Origin: Diphasiastrum complanatum
Lineage: Eukaryota; Streptophyta; Lycopodiopsida; Lycopodiales; Lycopodiaceae
Reading direction: 5' to 3'
Assembly (NCBI GenBank): GCA_029204225.1
Contig: CM055096.1
Location: 67,742,370 to 67,806,369, forward strand
DNA: 64,000 nt
The stretch's first letter is position 1. The number at the start of each line of letters is the position of its first letter. The position numbers and the translations under genes are program-made. The notes below the pieces were generated by a model. The model made no database searches and was not told where the DNA came from. It saw only the letters and a program-made list of their open reading frames with translations. Shown here piece by piece: positions 27,910-37,435 of this stretch.

Positions 27910-29498
27910 CATGATGCCCGAGTAGAACCAAGGCTATAGATATGTCCCTTGCTCACTACATTGGACAATTTTCAGACAACTACATCCTCTGCTTCAGCAA
28001 CGAATATAGTCCTAATGGGCTGGCTGAGTTTTTCAAATGCAAAGCATTATCAAAGCACCTCTCATATCTTGAACTCTCACCGTTTGCACCAAAGGCCTAC
28101 TATTTATTAAGAAGCACAATTTTGAAATTTGATTTCTGCTTCAGGTTTGAGACTACTTCTGGCAGCAACAATTGGACCCTATGAGGAGGATACCAATGTT
28201 GTTAATTTAGCATCAATACTAGGATCAAAAATGAGATCAGAGTCATTGTTGAAAGCACTTGCTGATGTAAATGGCATTTAATGCAAATGTGATTTTGTGC
28301 AAGATAATTTCAATCCGTGGGCATGTGTTTGAAAATGATTATCTTTTTGGTAGGATATGAAGCTCTTTGGTTTCTCTTTAGTTGTGTTGATCTAGTTGTT
28401 TCTTGTTGTATTTTCCATGTTTTTCAACATTTTCATGTTTCCCTCATTGGTCAAAGTCCCCCCAAGACTACAATCATGCCAAGGTTTGGAAGAGGGCCCA
28501 TTGATTAGGTCAAAGGGCTTTCATTTGTGCCTTGGCATGATTTGCATGCCAAGGCATGGTGGAGGGCCCTTTGACCAGGATTTTAACATTTAATCACCAA
28601 CAAGACCATATTATTAGGGAATGTAGATGCATCCAACTTGTTGACATCCCACAATGGCTAGGCTTATGCTCCAGAGTCAACTTGATTTGGTTTTCCACAA
28701 AACAACAAAAGCTTATAGCTCATTGATTGCATGCACTATCCTTGCATCACAAGCCCAAATCTTGGACATTTTACCTAAATATTGAAATCTTCTACTGAAT
28801 AAACATAAACTTCAATATGGTTGCAATGAGTATGCAAGGTCAGATGTTGTTCTCCATACCAAAAGAAAAAGATGCTGCAATATAAGGACAGGTAATTTGA
28901 ATCTTGGTTTGTGAAATGTGTCTCTCATAACAGCAAAAATCTTATGCTCGATTGTCAAGAAATAGCTTTGATGAAACTAAAAAATTTTGATGACTACATG
29001 AATGACACAAAGGTCAACTGATTGCACCTTGGCATGCAAAATCACAGAAATGTTTTGATTATCTTATGTCAGAAAGAGAATGTTCTAGATTGTGTAGAAT
29101 CAAAATCATAAACGTAACCATTCATTGAATAGCACAAGACCAAACCCATTCACTAAGAACCAAATATGATAATCATAACCATTCATTGTATAGTACTAAA
29201 CCAAAATAATTCACTGAAGCCTAAATATTAAAATCACTTTGTATATATTAAATCAATCATTATGTTGAAATCATATCCTTGGAAAGTAAAGTAACTCTCT
29301 TCCCATGAACAACACATAGAAATGCATCATCAAAAAGGTATGTCAGATACATTTTCATAGCATCTTGTATCACCGGAGTGGCCTCATCCATAATCCTCAA
29401 CCCAACATGGAATTCATCCATGATTTCATTGATGCTCTAAACCAATAGGGCTCTCGATATGAGAAATTCAATGGATTTTTGGTATTTACGAATCTCCT
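27910..29498. other. Non-coding, probable old repeat debris
   Basis: No gene supported. Near 28470-28580 the unit ATGCCAAGG..TGG..GAGGGCCC occurs twice, about 70 bp apart, with partial inverted copies (CCTTGGCATG, GCATGCCAAGG). Positions 29100-29240 hold a loose repeat of CATTCATTG..TAGTAC.A.ACCAAA. Confidence 0.45.
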
Positions 29499-29627
29499 GA
29501 TACTAGTTAGGTATATGACTCTTTCTTCAATGACATTGTCATGGAGGCTACATCCTTCTCCTTATACCAGTTAGGTATACGACTCTTTCTTCAACGACAT
29601 TGTCACAAGGCTGCATCCTTCTAAGCA
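29499..29627. repeat. 64-bp tandem duplication
   Basis: Two adjacent units sharing AGTTAGGTATAYGACTCTTT and CAAYGACATTGTCA followed by GGCTRCATCCTTCT. The period is 64 bp, so it does not keep a reading frame. Confidence 0.85.
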
Positions 29628-29845
29628 CCTTCCCTGCCTAGGGTGGTGGTGGTGTGGCTGCCCTCCTCCAGGTGTTGGTTGGCTAGGACCTTCGTCAGCT
29701 TGTGTGGGAGCTGCAATGGGGTTTGAAGCACCTCTGGTGGTGGATGAGACGGTGGCACCTAGGGAGATTCTGGCGGATGTGGTTGAGATGGGCCCTCTTG
29801 TCTACATTGAGGGATCGTCCGAGCCCTCTTTAGATTACTTGGTCG

Positions 29846-30901
29846 TCAAGATGCTTTTAGTTTTGGCCATGATGTGGAGGTGACAGTGTCATAAGCCTCC
29901 CCATCAATATATGCTTGGGGTGTCTGGTCAGAACCCAGAAGCAGAGATATCATGGGCCCTATCATAGGCCCTTGGACATTGCAGAATGATTGTGTCAGAG
30001 TAGAGTCCCTTGAAGGTGGTCTGACTCCTGTTGATACAAACACACAATTATCAAACGACGTTTGTCTTGGAGGACCCTGATCAACCAAGTTTTCGTCAAA
30101 GATCACGAGAAAGTCACTCGGAATACCTAACGCAGCCACCTCTTTGTCGAGAAAAGTTTGAGTGCCTTCATGTTGGCTCATAGTTGGAGAGGGGCTTTGC
30201 AGATCTGCCCTTGAACCAAAATCTTGCAGTTGTACATCATGTGCTGCTGCTTTTTCCACTTCGTACTCTTCCATCACATTCAGTTGAAGTTCCATCACAT
30301 TCAGTTGAACTTCCATGGGCTCTTCCATCACATCAAGTCATGCAGAAACAAATATTCTTGCATGTTAATGATCACTCAAGCAAGGTCACATATGCACAAC
30401 TTGGTGTCGTCGACATCCTCTGGTTGAGAGGATGTTAATATCATTGATGATATCTGCATTCCAAACACTTCTTCCTTCTTGGAGGTTAATTCCTCTTCTA
30501 CTCCAGGCTCTTCCATCTCACTGACCCTCACACTAGGATCATGTTTTTGTTCAATGGCATTTGCAAGAAATTCATTTAGGAAAAAAAAATCACAGTAATT
30601 TCACCTAACAAAAACTTCGTTTCTACACTTTTGAGATCAAAATTTATTTTTTGATCGTGTGTTAACTCCAAAAAGTGATCGTTTCCCAGGTGGCTGATAA
30701 ACCTGTTAAGTCAAAAAACAAAAGGTCCATCTTCTTTCCATATATGTGTTAGCAAATTATATGGAATCCAAAAAATATCATAGCAAGGCGAGTTGCCAAG
30801 GCATCTATTCTGGCAGTGAACATAGCATAGATACGATCTATTTGATCAGAAAATGTTGTGTTGGCCAATAGATTTGCGAACTTTGTCTTTGAAGATTCCA
30901 T
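29846..30901 (-). CDS. Possible spliced gene, unrecognised
   Basis: Minus strand. ATG at 30901 opens MESSKTKFANLLANTTF, a 50-aa frame to 30749 of helical character. A second open stretch around 30560-30390 reads AIEQKHDPSVRVSEMEEPG and continues acidic to LCICDLA. A third frame, 30331-29846 (161 aa), contains a short duplicated unit (MEVQLNV/MELQLNV) and SPSPTMSQHEGTQ. Splice sites joining them cannot be chosen with confidence. A TATATAAG lies 125 bp before the first ATG. No domain is recognised, and it could be a decayed gene or a retroelement accessory ORF. Confidence 0.25.
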
Positions 30902-31025
30902 TGTGAATCCAATGATATAATACAAAAGACTAGAAAAACAAGCACAAGAGCTAAGTATCTAAACGAAACTAAGAAAGCAAGGAGAGCTAGAAGAATATGT
31001 GTGCTTCAACATGAGATAACCTGGT

Positions 31026-31033
31026 CTTATATA
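31026..31033 (-). promoter_or_regulatory. TATA box upstream of the minus-strand candidate
   Basis: Minus TATATAAG, 125 bp before the ATG at 30901. The spacing fits a short 5' leader with transcription starting near 31000. Confidence 0.4.
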
Positions 31034-31696
31034 GTGAAAAAAATTTCAAAAATAGATATGACTATAAAATTTCATCAAATAAAGTTTACTTATAGTAATT
31101 AAGTAGATTATCCTATCTTACTTCAAAAACATGTAATATTTTCAAAAGATTCTGTCATTTTATAATCAATGTGATCTATTTCTTCATTTTTTTTCTATTT
31201 GTGAAATGTCGTTGTCCTCTTCATTGTATGTTTCTTCTCAGGGTACCACCACTTCCCTATACAAACCCTAGACATCATCCATTCCCTATGCCTTATGTTT
31301 GCTATGGATGATTGCCAAGCTGCTCTTCTAGCTAAATTTGAGGAAAAGATTATTGAACTCAACCTAGATCTCGTGTGTCTTTGATGTTTTGTCTACTCAA
31401 AACTCCTCTATAAAACCATTGAAAATCACTCTACCAAGGCATTGCTAAGTCCTTTACTTCAGCCATGTCTTGAATTTTTGAAGTACACAACCCTGGCCCT
31501 GTAATGACTCTTCTCCATCCCTTCAATGTTCCAAATAGCCAAGGATCCATATGTCTTAAAACACCAAGGACCATGAGCATATAAAATGTGATGTTAACAA
31601 GAAATACTTATTAGTAAAAATTCACTTGGATAAAACTTAGAAAGAAAAAAGAAAGACAAAATACTCACCATATAATGAGTGATGTGTGTTTCTCCA

Positions 31697-32208
31697 TGTT
31701 GGGGGTATTCCCAACATAGAGCAAATAAAGAAAGTGAGTCAATAAATGTGTTGCGAGGGCATGACTTCCTACGCATATAAGTCCATGACCCAATGAGCAC
31801 GCGAGCTAATTGTAAAGAGAAATAATAGACTTGGGCCCTTTGTAATTAAAATAAAACTTGAGGCCCAAAGTCATTTCTAAACTTAGAGTTTACTTTTTTA
31901 GAGTTGGGTCCAATTTTGGACTCACCTGAATCTTGTGAATTCTAATGTACTTTTTATGGACCCTTGGATCAAGTTAGGTACAAACATTTGTACTCTATTT
32001 GGATGCTTAATAGAGAGGAGGAGACTCTACCATTTTGGGAGCTCAAGCATCCTCATTTGGAGTGAGTAGTGTTAGTGGTGCTAGTGTTAGGGAAAAAGTA
32101 GAGAACTAACTAAAAGGAGCATCTATTCATAGTTAGGCACCTATCCAGTGTTCTAACCCTTGTTGATAGGCGGGAGGGCTACTACGATGTGAGAACTTCG
32201 ACCCTACA
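31697..32208 (+). repeat. 5' LTR of the gypsy element, internally deleted
   Basis: 512 bp against 820 bp for the 3' copy. Two segments are missing: about 90 bp around the TATA box (3' copy 40860-40948) and about 215 bp near its end (3' copy about 41020-41240). Loss of the TATA region should silence transcription from this LTR. Confidence 0.92.
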
Positions 32209-32209
32209 A

Positions 32210-32224
32210 TGGCGCCGTTGCCGG
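32210..32224 (+). other. Primer-binding site, Athila/Tat type
   Basis: TGGCGCCGTTGCCGG one base after the 5' LTR end, followed by AGATAGG. This is the standard start of the plant Athila/Tat PBS. Confidence 0.9.
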
Positions 32225-32515
32225 AGATAGGTTTCCAATAACTAGTGTAGCTGCATTTTAGTTATTTCTTGCTTTTTGGAGTAGTTTTAGGTAGATTTTT
32301 GGGTGTTTAGAGTTAGTTTTCTATATTTTTTGTGTTTGGACTATTCATAGCTAGCGAAGGAGGTGTTAGAGGGTAGAGGAGGCCCTGACCAGCCTCTAAG
32401 GGCTTGAAATCCATACCAACCAGTAAAAAACCACAAAAAACACACCAATCTGCATTTTTGGAGAGAAAAAGAGCCTAAAATCTCATCAATTTTTAATATC
32501 TCCAAAACCAGTGAG

Positions 32516-33262
32516 AGTTAACCCTCGCAAGACTGGCAGCAGCTCCAGGGTACCTGTAAAGAAGCCTGCAAGAGTTACTTCCCAACAGATTGCAAAAAGT
32601 AAAGAAAAAACCATAAAAATTCAAATAACCCTTATAAAAAACCAAATTCAAATCTTCACTGGAACTCTCGTAGAGCCCTCTGAAGTTCCATCTCAGTGAG
32701 ACCATGACACAGAGAAGCTTGCAAGATTTAGCTCACTATCTAAGTGCCTGTGCGAGAGTTCCCAGTGGAAAAAAGACGGAAAAATACCAAAGAACCCTCG
32801 CAGACACTAAAATTTTCAGTTCCAGTGGAAAAAACTCTTGCAAAAAATTTTGAAGTTCCATCTCATTAAGACAAGGACAAAGAAGAGTCTGCAAGAGTTA
32901 GTTTGATTCCAGTGAGCAGAAAATTGGGTTTAAGTGCTAAAAAATCACTAAAAAGTGAAGATCCAGCAAATCCATTCAGAGAGAGCTCTCGTAGACCACT
33001 CCAATCGATCCAGAATGACAATATCCATTAGTGATGAAGCCTACGAGAGTTAGTACTGATTATTTGAGAAGATCAAGCCAAATTAGTGGTTCTGAACCCT
33101 CGCAAAAAGTGAAATTTTCACTTCTTGCAAGAGTTAATCCTTGCAGAGAATTCCAGAGTCGGATCTACCCTAGATGCAGCTCTTATGAACCTTGCGAGAG
33201 TTAATTCCCAGTAATCAAGGAGATATCAAGATTTTTGACTGCAAAATAGCTAAAGAACCCTC
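32516..33262 (+). repeat. Leader with dispersed AACYCTCGCA motif in both orientations
   Basis: At least a dozen copies of AACCCTCGCA/AACTCTCGTA or the inverse TGCGAGAGTT/TGCAAGAGTT lie 30-100 bp apart, for example AACCCTCGCA at 32520, GCAAGAGTT near 32570, TGCGAGAGTT near 32749, AACCCTCGCA near 32796, ACGAGAGTT near 33039 and TGCGAGAGTT near 33196. Alternating orientation would let the RNA form many short stems. The motif returns at 36760-37050 in the same element. Confidence 0.75.
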
Positions 33263-33473
33263 GCAAACTAGATCAATAGGAAGATCTGTATTAGATCCTG
33301 CTACTATCAAAATCTCAAGTCAATCAGTGCAAGGAGTAAATAGTTATCAAGGAAAAACCACCGGAAGGGGCCTGATTTTTCACTTTCAACCAATCAGATT
33401 GGTCAGATCCTTAAAATCCAGATTGTATCCAACTATACCAGGAGGATTTAATAACTTTGGACTCTACCATCGA

Positions 33474-35062
33474 ATGACTCTGAGATCTGGACAATCAATA
33501 GCAAGGAGGACAGTGAATCAAGCACCATTCTTTCCCAGAATAGCAGTTGCGCAATAAGAGACAGAATCGGAACCAGTGCCAATGGATCCAATGGGTCAAC
33601 CCATACCTGTCGCTCCCTTGAAAGCAGTCCGGAGGGCACCTTAGATGGATCATCAGATCCCATCCATTTCCTCCAGATCTACGAACAAGCTTGTGAAATC
33701 TACGGCGATCGGACACCTGCAGAGAAGTTGATGTTGTTCCTTATGTCACTAGTTGCTATGGCTCAAGATTGGTTTTTCAACTTGTGTGAGGAAGAAAAAT
33801 CCACCTGGGAAGCAGTTAAAGTGGCTCTCATCATGCTCTTTAAACCAAGGAAGTTCCTAGAAGAACCGTTTCTCCTGGTCAGCAAAGTCAAGATGGGAAA
33901 AAGAGAAAGGATCAGGGACTAAATTGAGCGGGTCAAACATCTACGATCTGAGTGCAATGCAGCCCTAACTCCCGATCATGTGATGATCATGTGGTTCCTT
34001 GCGGGGTTACCACGTAGCATCAGGAGAGAACTGAAACGATAGGAGCAGTACGCTACTCTGCAAGAAGCTATGGAGGATGTCATCAAGGAAGAGGATGAGA
34101 GATCGGACGACGAATATCCAACCACCCATACTCCTACTCCCTCCATAGCATCATCATCATCAAATGCTTTCACTCTATCCACAGAACTACTGTTGGAACA
34201 GATGACAAAATTACACAAACAGCAGATGGATCAACTTACGGCATAGTTTGAATAGAAACTAAAAGCCTTACAAGGAGCTATAGCAACAACGCCCAATATA
34301 CTGGAACAAAACCAGCTACAATATCCTCGTCGCGAAAATGTATGGTGTTCAATATGCATACAAAACCATACAGCGAACGAGTGCCCAGTCCTAAAGCAAA
34401 ATACGAGATTGACCCATATAATTTTGCCATTTGTGCAATGCAACATCGCGCGATATGGCCTTTTGCCCATTTAACCCCCAGATTGTACAACAGAAGAGGA
34501 GTCCTTAACATACTTCTTATCCATATCATCAAGGGGCACCAAATGCAACACCGAAGTATGGCGCACCGAATAATCAACAATGCATGGCCTTACCTGCACC
34601 ACCAGAGCCAGCCAATCAACAAGTGGCCCATGTAAACTTGACAACAGCAGAACCAGAGATGCCAGTACCACCTCAGCCTGAGCAACAACAATGGTATGGG
34701 CCGGATGAACCATATATGGATCTTGCCATAAATGAATATATTGCAGCCTATGCAACTCAAACTCAGCGTCAAGGCGGAAGAAACCACTGCTGATACGAAT
34801 ATGGCGAAGGACACAGAATTGCTAAATGTCCTTACAAGGGACAATATACATCCTTCTATCGGGAATGCGGTTATGGACATTGTTTCAAAAACTGTCCATT
34901 AAGACCTTGGACCAATGCGCCATTGAACTTCATTGCAATACAACGAGCAACAGTTCCAGCAGGGATGCCACTAGAAAAGCAACAATTCCATGCCCATGTA
35001 TTAGTTGTCACACAAGCACAAAAGAGGAAGGAAGTGGCTCACTGCCACCATCGGGTCACTGA
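33474..35062 (+). pseudogene. gypsy gag (Retrotrans_gag) with premature stops
   Basis: ATG 33474 begins MTLRSGQSIARR, the usual start of this group's gag. After a stop and frame change near 33556-33650 the capsid region reads FLQIYEQACEIYGDR, EKLMLFLMSLVAMAQDWFF and AALTPDHVMIMWFLAGLPRS. In-frame stops at 33920 (TAA) and 34040, 34244 and 34253 (TAG) all sit where glutamine would fit. Two degenerate CCHC knuckles end it (near 34790 YEYGEGHRIAKC with a stop, then CGYGHCFKNC). Protease should follow but does not. Confidence 0.82.
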
Positions 35063-35529
35063 TGACCAAACTGTCATAAAACGGTGGTCGTGAGCGTAGG
35101 GGAGGCTCATTTGCTCAGAGCGTAGGCGTGTAGGAACGGAAACACAATAGTTAGTAGTAGAAATATTCAAGTAGAAGAATTCATACAGTTTGCGCAAATG
35201 AACGACGCAGTAGTGAGAAAAATTGCACTCTGATAAAATATCAACAATGAGTACAATGGCTTGAAGTAATAACTTCAGCTTGTTGAGCGTGATAACGTTG
35301 GCTACAGATAACTTTGATTGAAAGAGAAATTCGAAAAAAAATTAACACTTACATAGCTTGATTCAGCTATTATAGAGATTTACAAGAGAGGAAATATCTT
35401 ACAAGCCTTTAAGACTATTTATGCCAGTCTGCATATGTACAAAAGTTGGTAACCGTCAACCGCCTTTGGGATATTTGTTTGTCCAGCTATTTTAGGGTTA
35501 CTCATCCATTGGCGAAGTCAGTCAGTAAA

Positions 35530-35925
35530 AGGCGAAAAAGACAAAAGTGCCTTAAATTGATTTCTAAGGTATTCTGGCCACTTGGCTAGTGTGTCGCATT
35601 TTTTGATATGGAACGAAAAAGACGAAAAAAAGGTGGAGGTGCCTAAAAATAATTTCTAAGGTATTCTGGCCACTTGGCCAATGTGTCACATTTTTCTCTA
35701 TGGAGCGAAAAAGGCAAAAAAAGATGAAGGTGCCGTATTTTGGCCACTTGGCCAGTGTGTCGCATTTTTTGCTATGGAGCAAAAAAGGAAAAAAGATGAA
35801 GGTGTCTTTAAATGATTTCTAAGGGATTCTGGCCACTTGGCCAGTGTGTCACATTTTTCACTATGGAGCGAAAAAAGACGAAAAAGGCAAAGGTGTCTTA
35901 AAAATGATTTCTAGATCATAGAGAA
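35530..35925. repeat. Tandem repeat, four units of about 74-92 bp
   Basis: Units anchored by TTCTGGCCACTTGGC at 35573, 35665, 35739 (variant start TTTTGG) and 35828, each continuing with AGTGTGTCRCATTTTT, TATGGAGCGAAAAA and AAGGTG. The third unit is shortened. It sits where pol has been lost between gag and the integrase end. Minus-strand frames of 72 aa here are repeat artefacts. Confidence 0.9.
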
Positions 35926-36002
35926 TCTCAAAGGAAAAAAATGTGAAGGCCTAAAAAATATGTTGTCGGCCTTTGGTTTTTCATGATGCTCATTAGATCT
36001 TC

Positions 36003-36190
36003 AATCCGGAGATCTATACCTGATGTATAAGACCAAGGCGAATAAGGGGAAATTAAAATTCACAGGCGAAGGTCCTTATCGAATCAAAGAGATTCTTAAT
36101 CATGGAGCCTGAATTTAGAGAAGCTAGATGGGACGCCTTTTGACACACCCATCAACAGCAGTCGGTTGCACAAGTACTGGCCACCTCAGT
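36003..36190 (+). pseudogene. gypsy integrase C-terminal end
   Basis: Reads GDLYLMYKTKANKGKLKF, then GEGPYRIKEILNHGA, and after one frame change NLEKLDGTPFDTPINSSRL and HKYW. This is the typical end of gypsy integrase. It shows the element once had pol and lost protease through most of integrase by deletion. Confidence 0.85.
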
Positions 36191-36756
36191 GAGACAGATC
36201 CAGGTCGGTGGTGGCAGGTTACAAAAAGTTCATCTCTTGGTTGGAACGCTTGTAGTATCTGCAAAACAGTTTTTTCTTTGTCGGCTGATTCAACTGCTCG
36301 TGACCATCACAACTAGATCTAGGAAGATCAAGATAGATCAAGCCAAATCCAGCCACATTTGGCAAGATCAGAGAAGATCCAACAAGATCCAAGAGGAATC
36401 CAGGTCCAGATAGGATCAAGAGGAAAGCGGATCATCGGATTACACTAATAAGCCCCCAATTTGTAGATCAGAAACCTCGATCTCATAAACCGTGGCAAAA
36501 TAAGGGCAAAATTCACCAAAATTGATGGATCTATTACCAAATATCTATCATGATTTTCAGAGAGTTACCTACAGTCAGATATAACATGGATGTAATAGAT
36601 TACCAGTTTGCAAAAGCTAAAAATCAGAAAATCTCAAGATCTCGTCAAAAAACACTCAAAAAGAGCACTTTCATGATTTTTGGAGATCCCTTAGGAGATA
36701 GCTCTTGAAACTTGGAAAGTCACTAGATCTAACTTAGATGCATCTATGAAAATCTT

Positions 36757-37052
36757 TGCGAGAGCTATTGATAGAAAAAATATCATTTTTTAGTGTGTGC
36801 GAGGGTTCCAAGGAGCAGAATCTTCAGAACCCTCGCAGAGCAACAATATCATCAAACCAACCTTTGCAAGGGGAATAAATGGAATTAGAGCAGTGAAATT
36901 AGCCTATCTACATGGTCTGATCTTGAAAATCCAACCAGAAGAGCAAGTTGTGTGAGCATTCACTTCCTGCGAGGATTGAATCCTCGCAGACTATCTGAAC
37001 CCTCGCAGAACCTTCGCAGGGCAGTCAAATCACCTTCTGAACTCTCGCAGAC
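36757..37052 (+). repeat. Second cluster of the CCTCGCAGA motif
   Basis: At least eight copies, e.g. GTGCGAGGGTTCC near 36795, GAACCCTCGCAGAGC near 36828, a close inverted pair GCGAGGATTGAATCCTCGC near 36969, AACCCTCGCAGAACC near 37000 and AACTCTCGCAGAC near 37038. Same motif as in the 5' leader. Confidence 0.8.
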
Positions 37053-37435
37053 TTCTCTGAGGTCTTAGAGTTTTTTGAAGAAGGTCTCTGTCAAAATTTG
37101 GATGAAACTAAACAAGGAAAAGTGGATTTCACCTAATACGCACTCTAAATTCTGCTATATAAGGGCTGAATTCGAGCCATTTGTCATCTTTTCTAGTGAA
37201 CCTCTGCTCAAATTTCGACCAAAATTTCCAAGTTCTCTGAATGCAAGCAAACTTCATGCAAGCCATCATCTGCATACTCTGAACCTAGATCTGCGCTCTA
37301 AACCGCTGTTACTACCATCTAGTTCTTGTTTTCTCATTATTTTTCTCGTTCTCATCACTTTTTACCATTTTCATCATTTTTTTCTTACTTTTTCTTACTC
37401 TTTCTTTGTAACCAACTTTAACTATCACTGCCAAC

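Noticed and set aside
32493-33557. Gag beginning in the gypsy leader (frames at 32511 and 33192)
   Set aside because: These frames run through the AACYCTCGCA repeats. The family-like gag start is MTLRSG at 33474.
35564-35782. 72-aa minus frame with repeated TLAKWPK-like blocks
   Set aside because: Product of the tandem repeat at 35530-35925.
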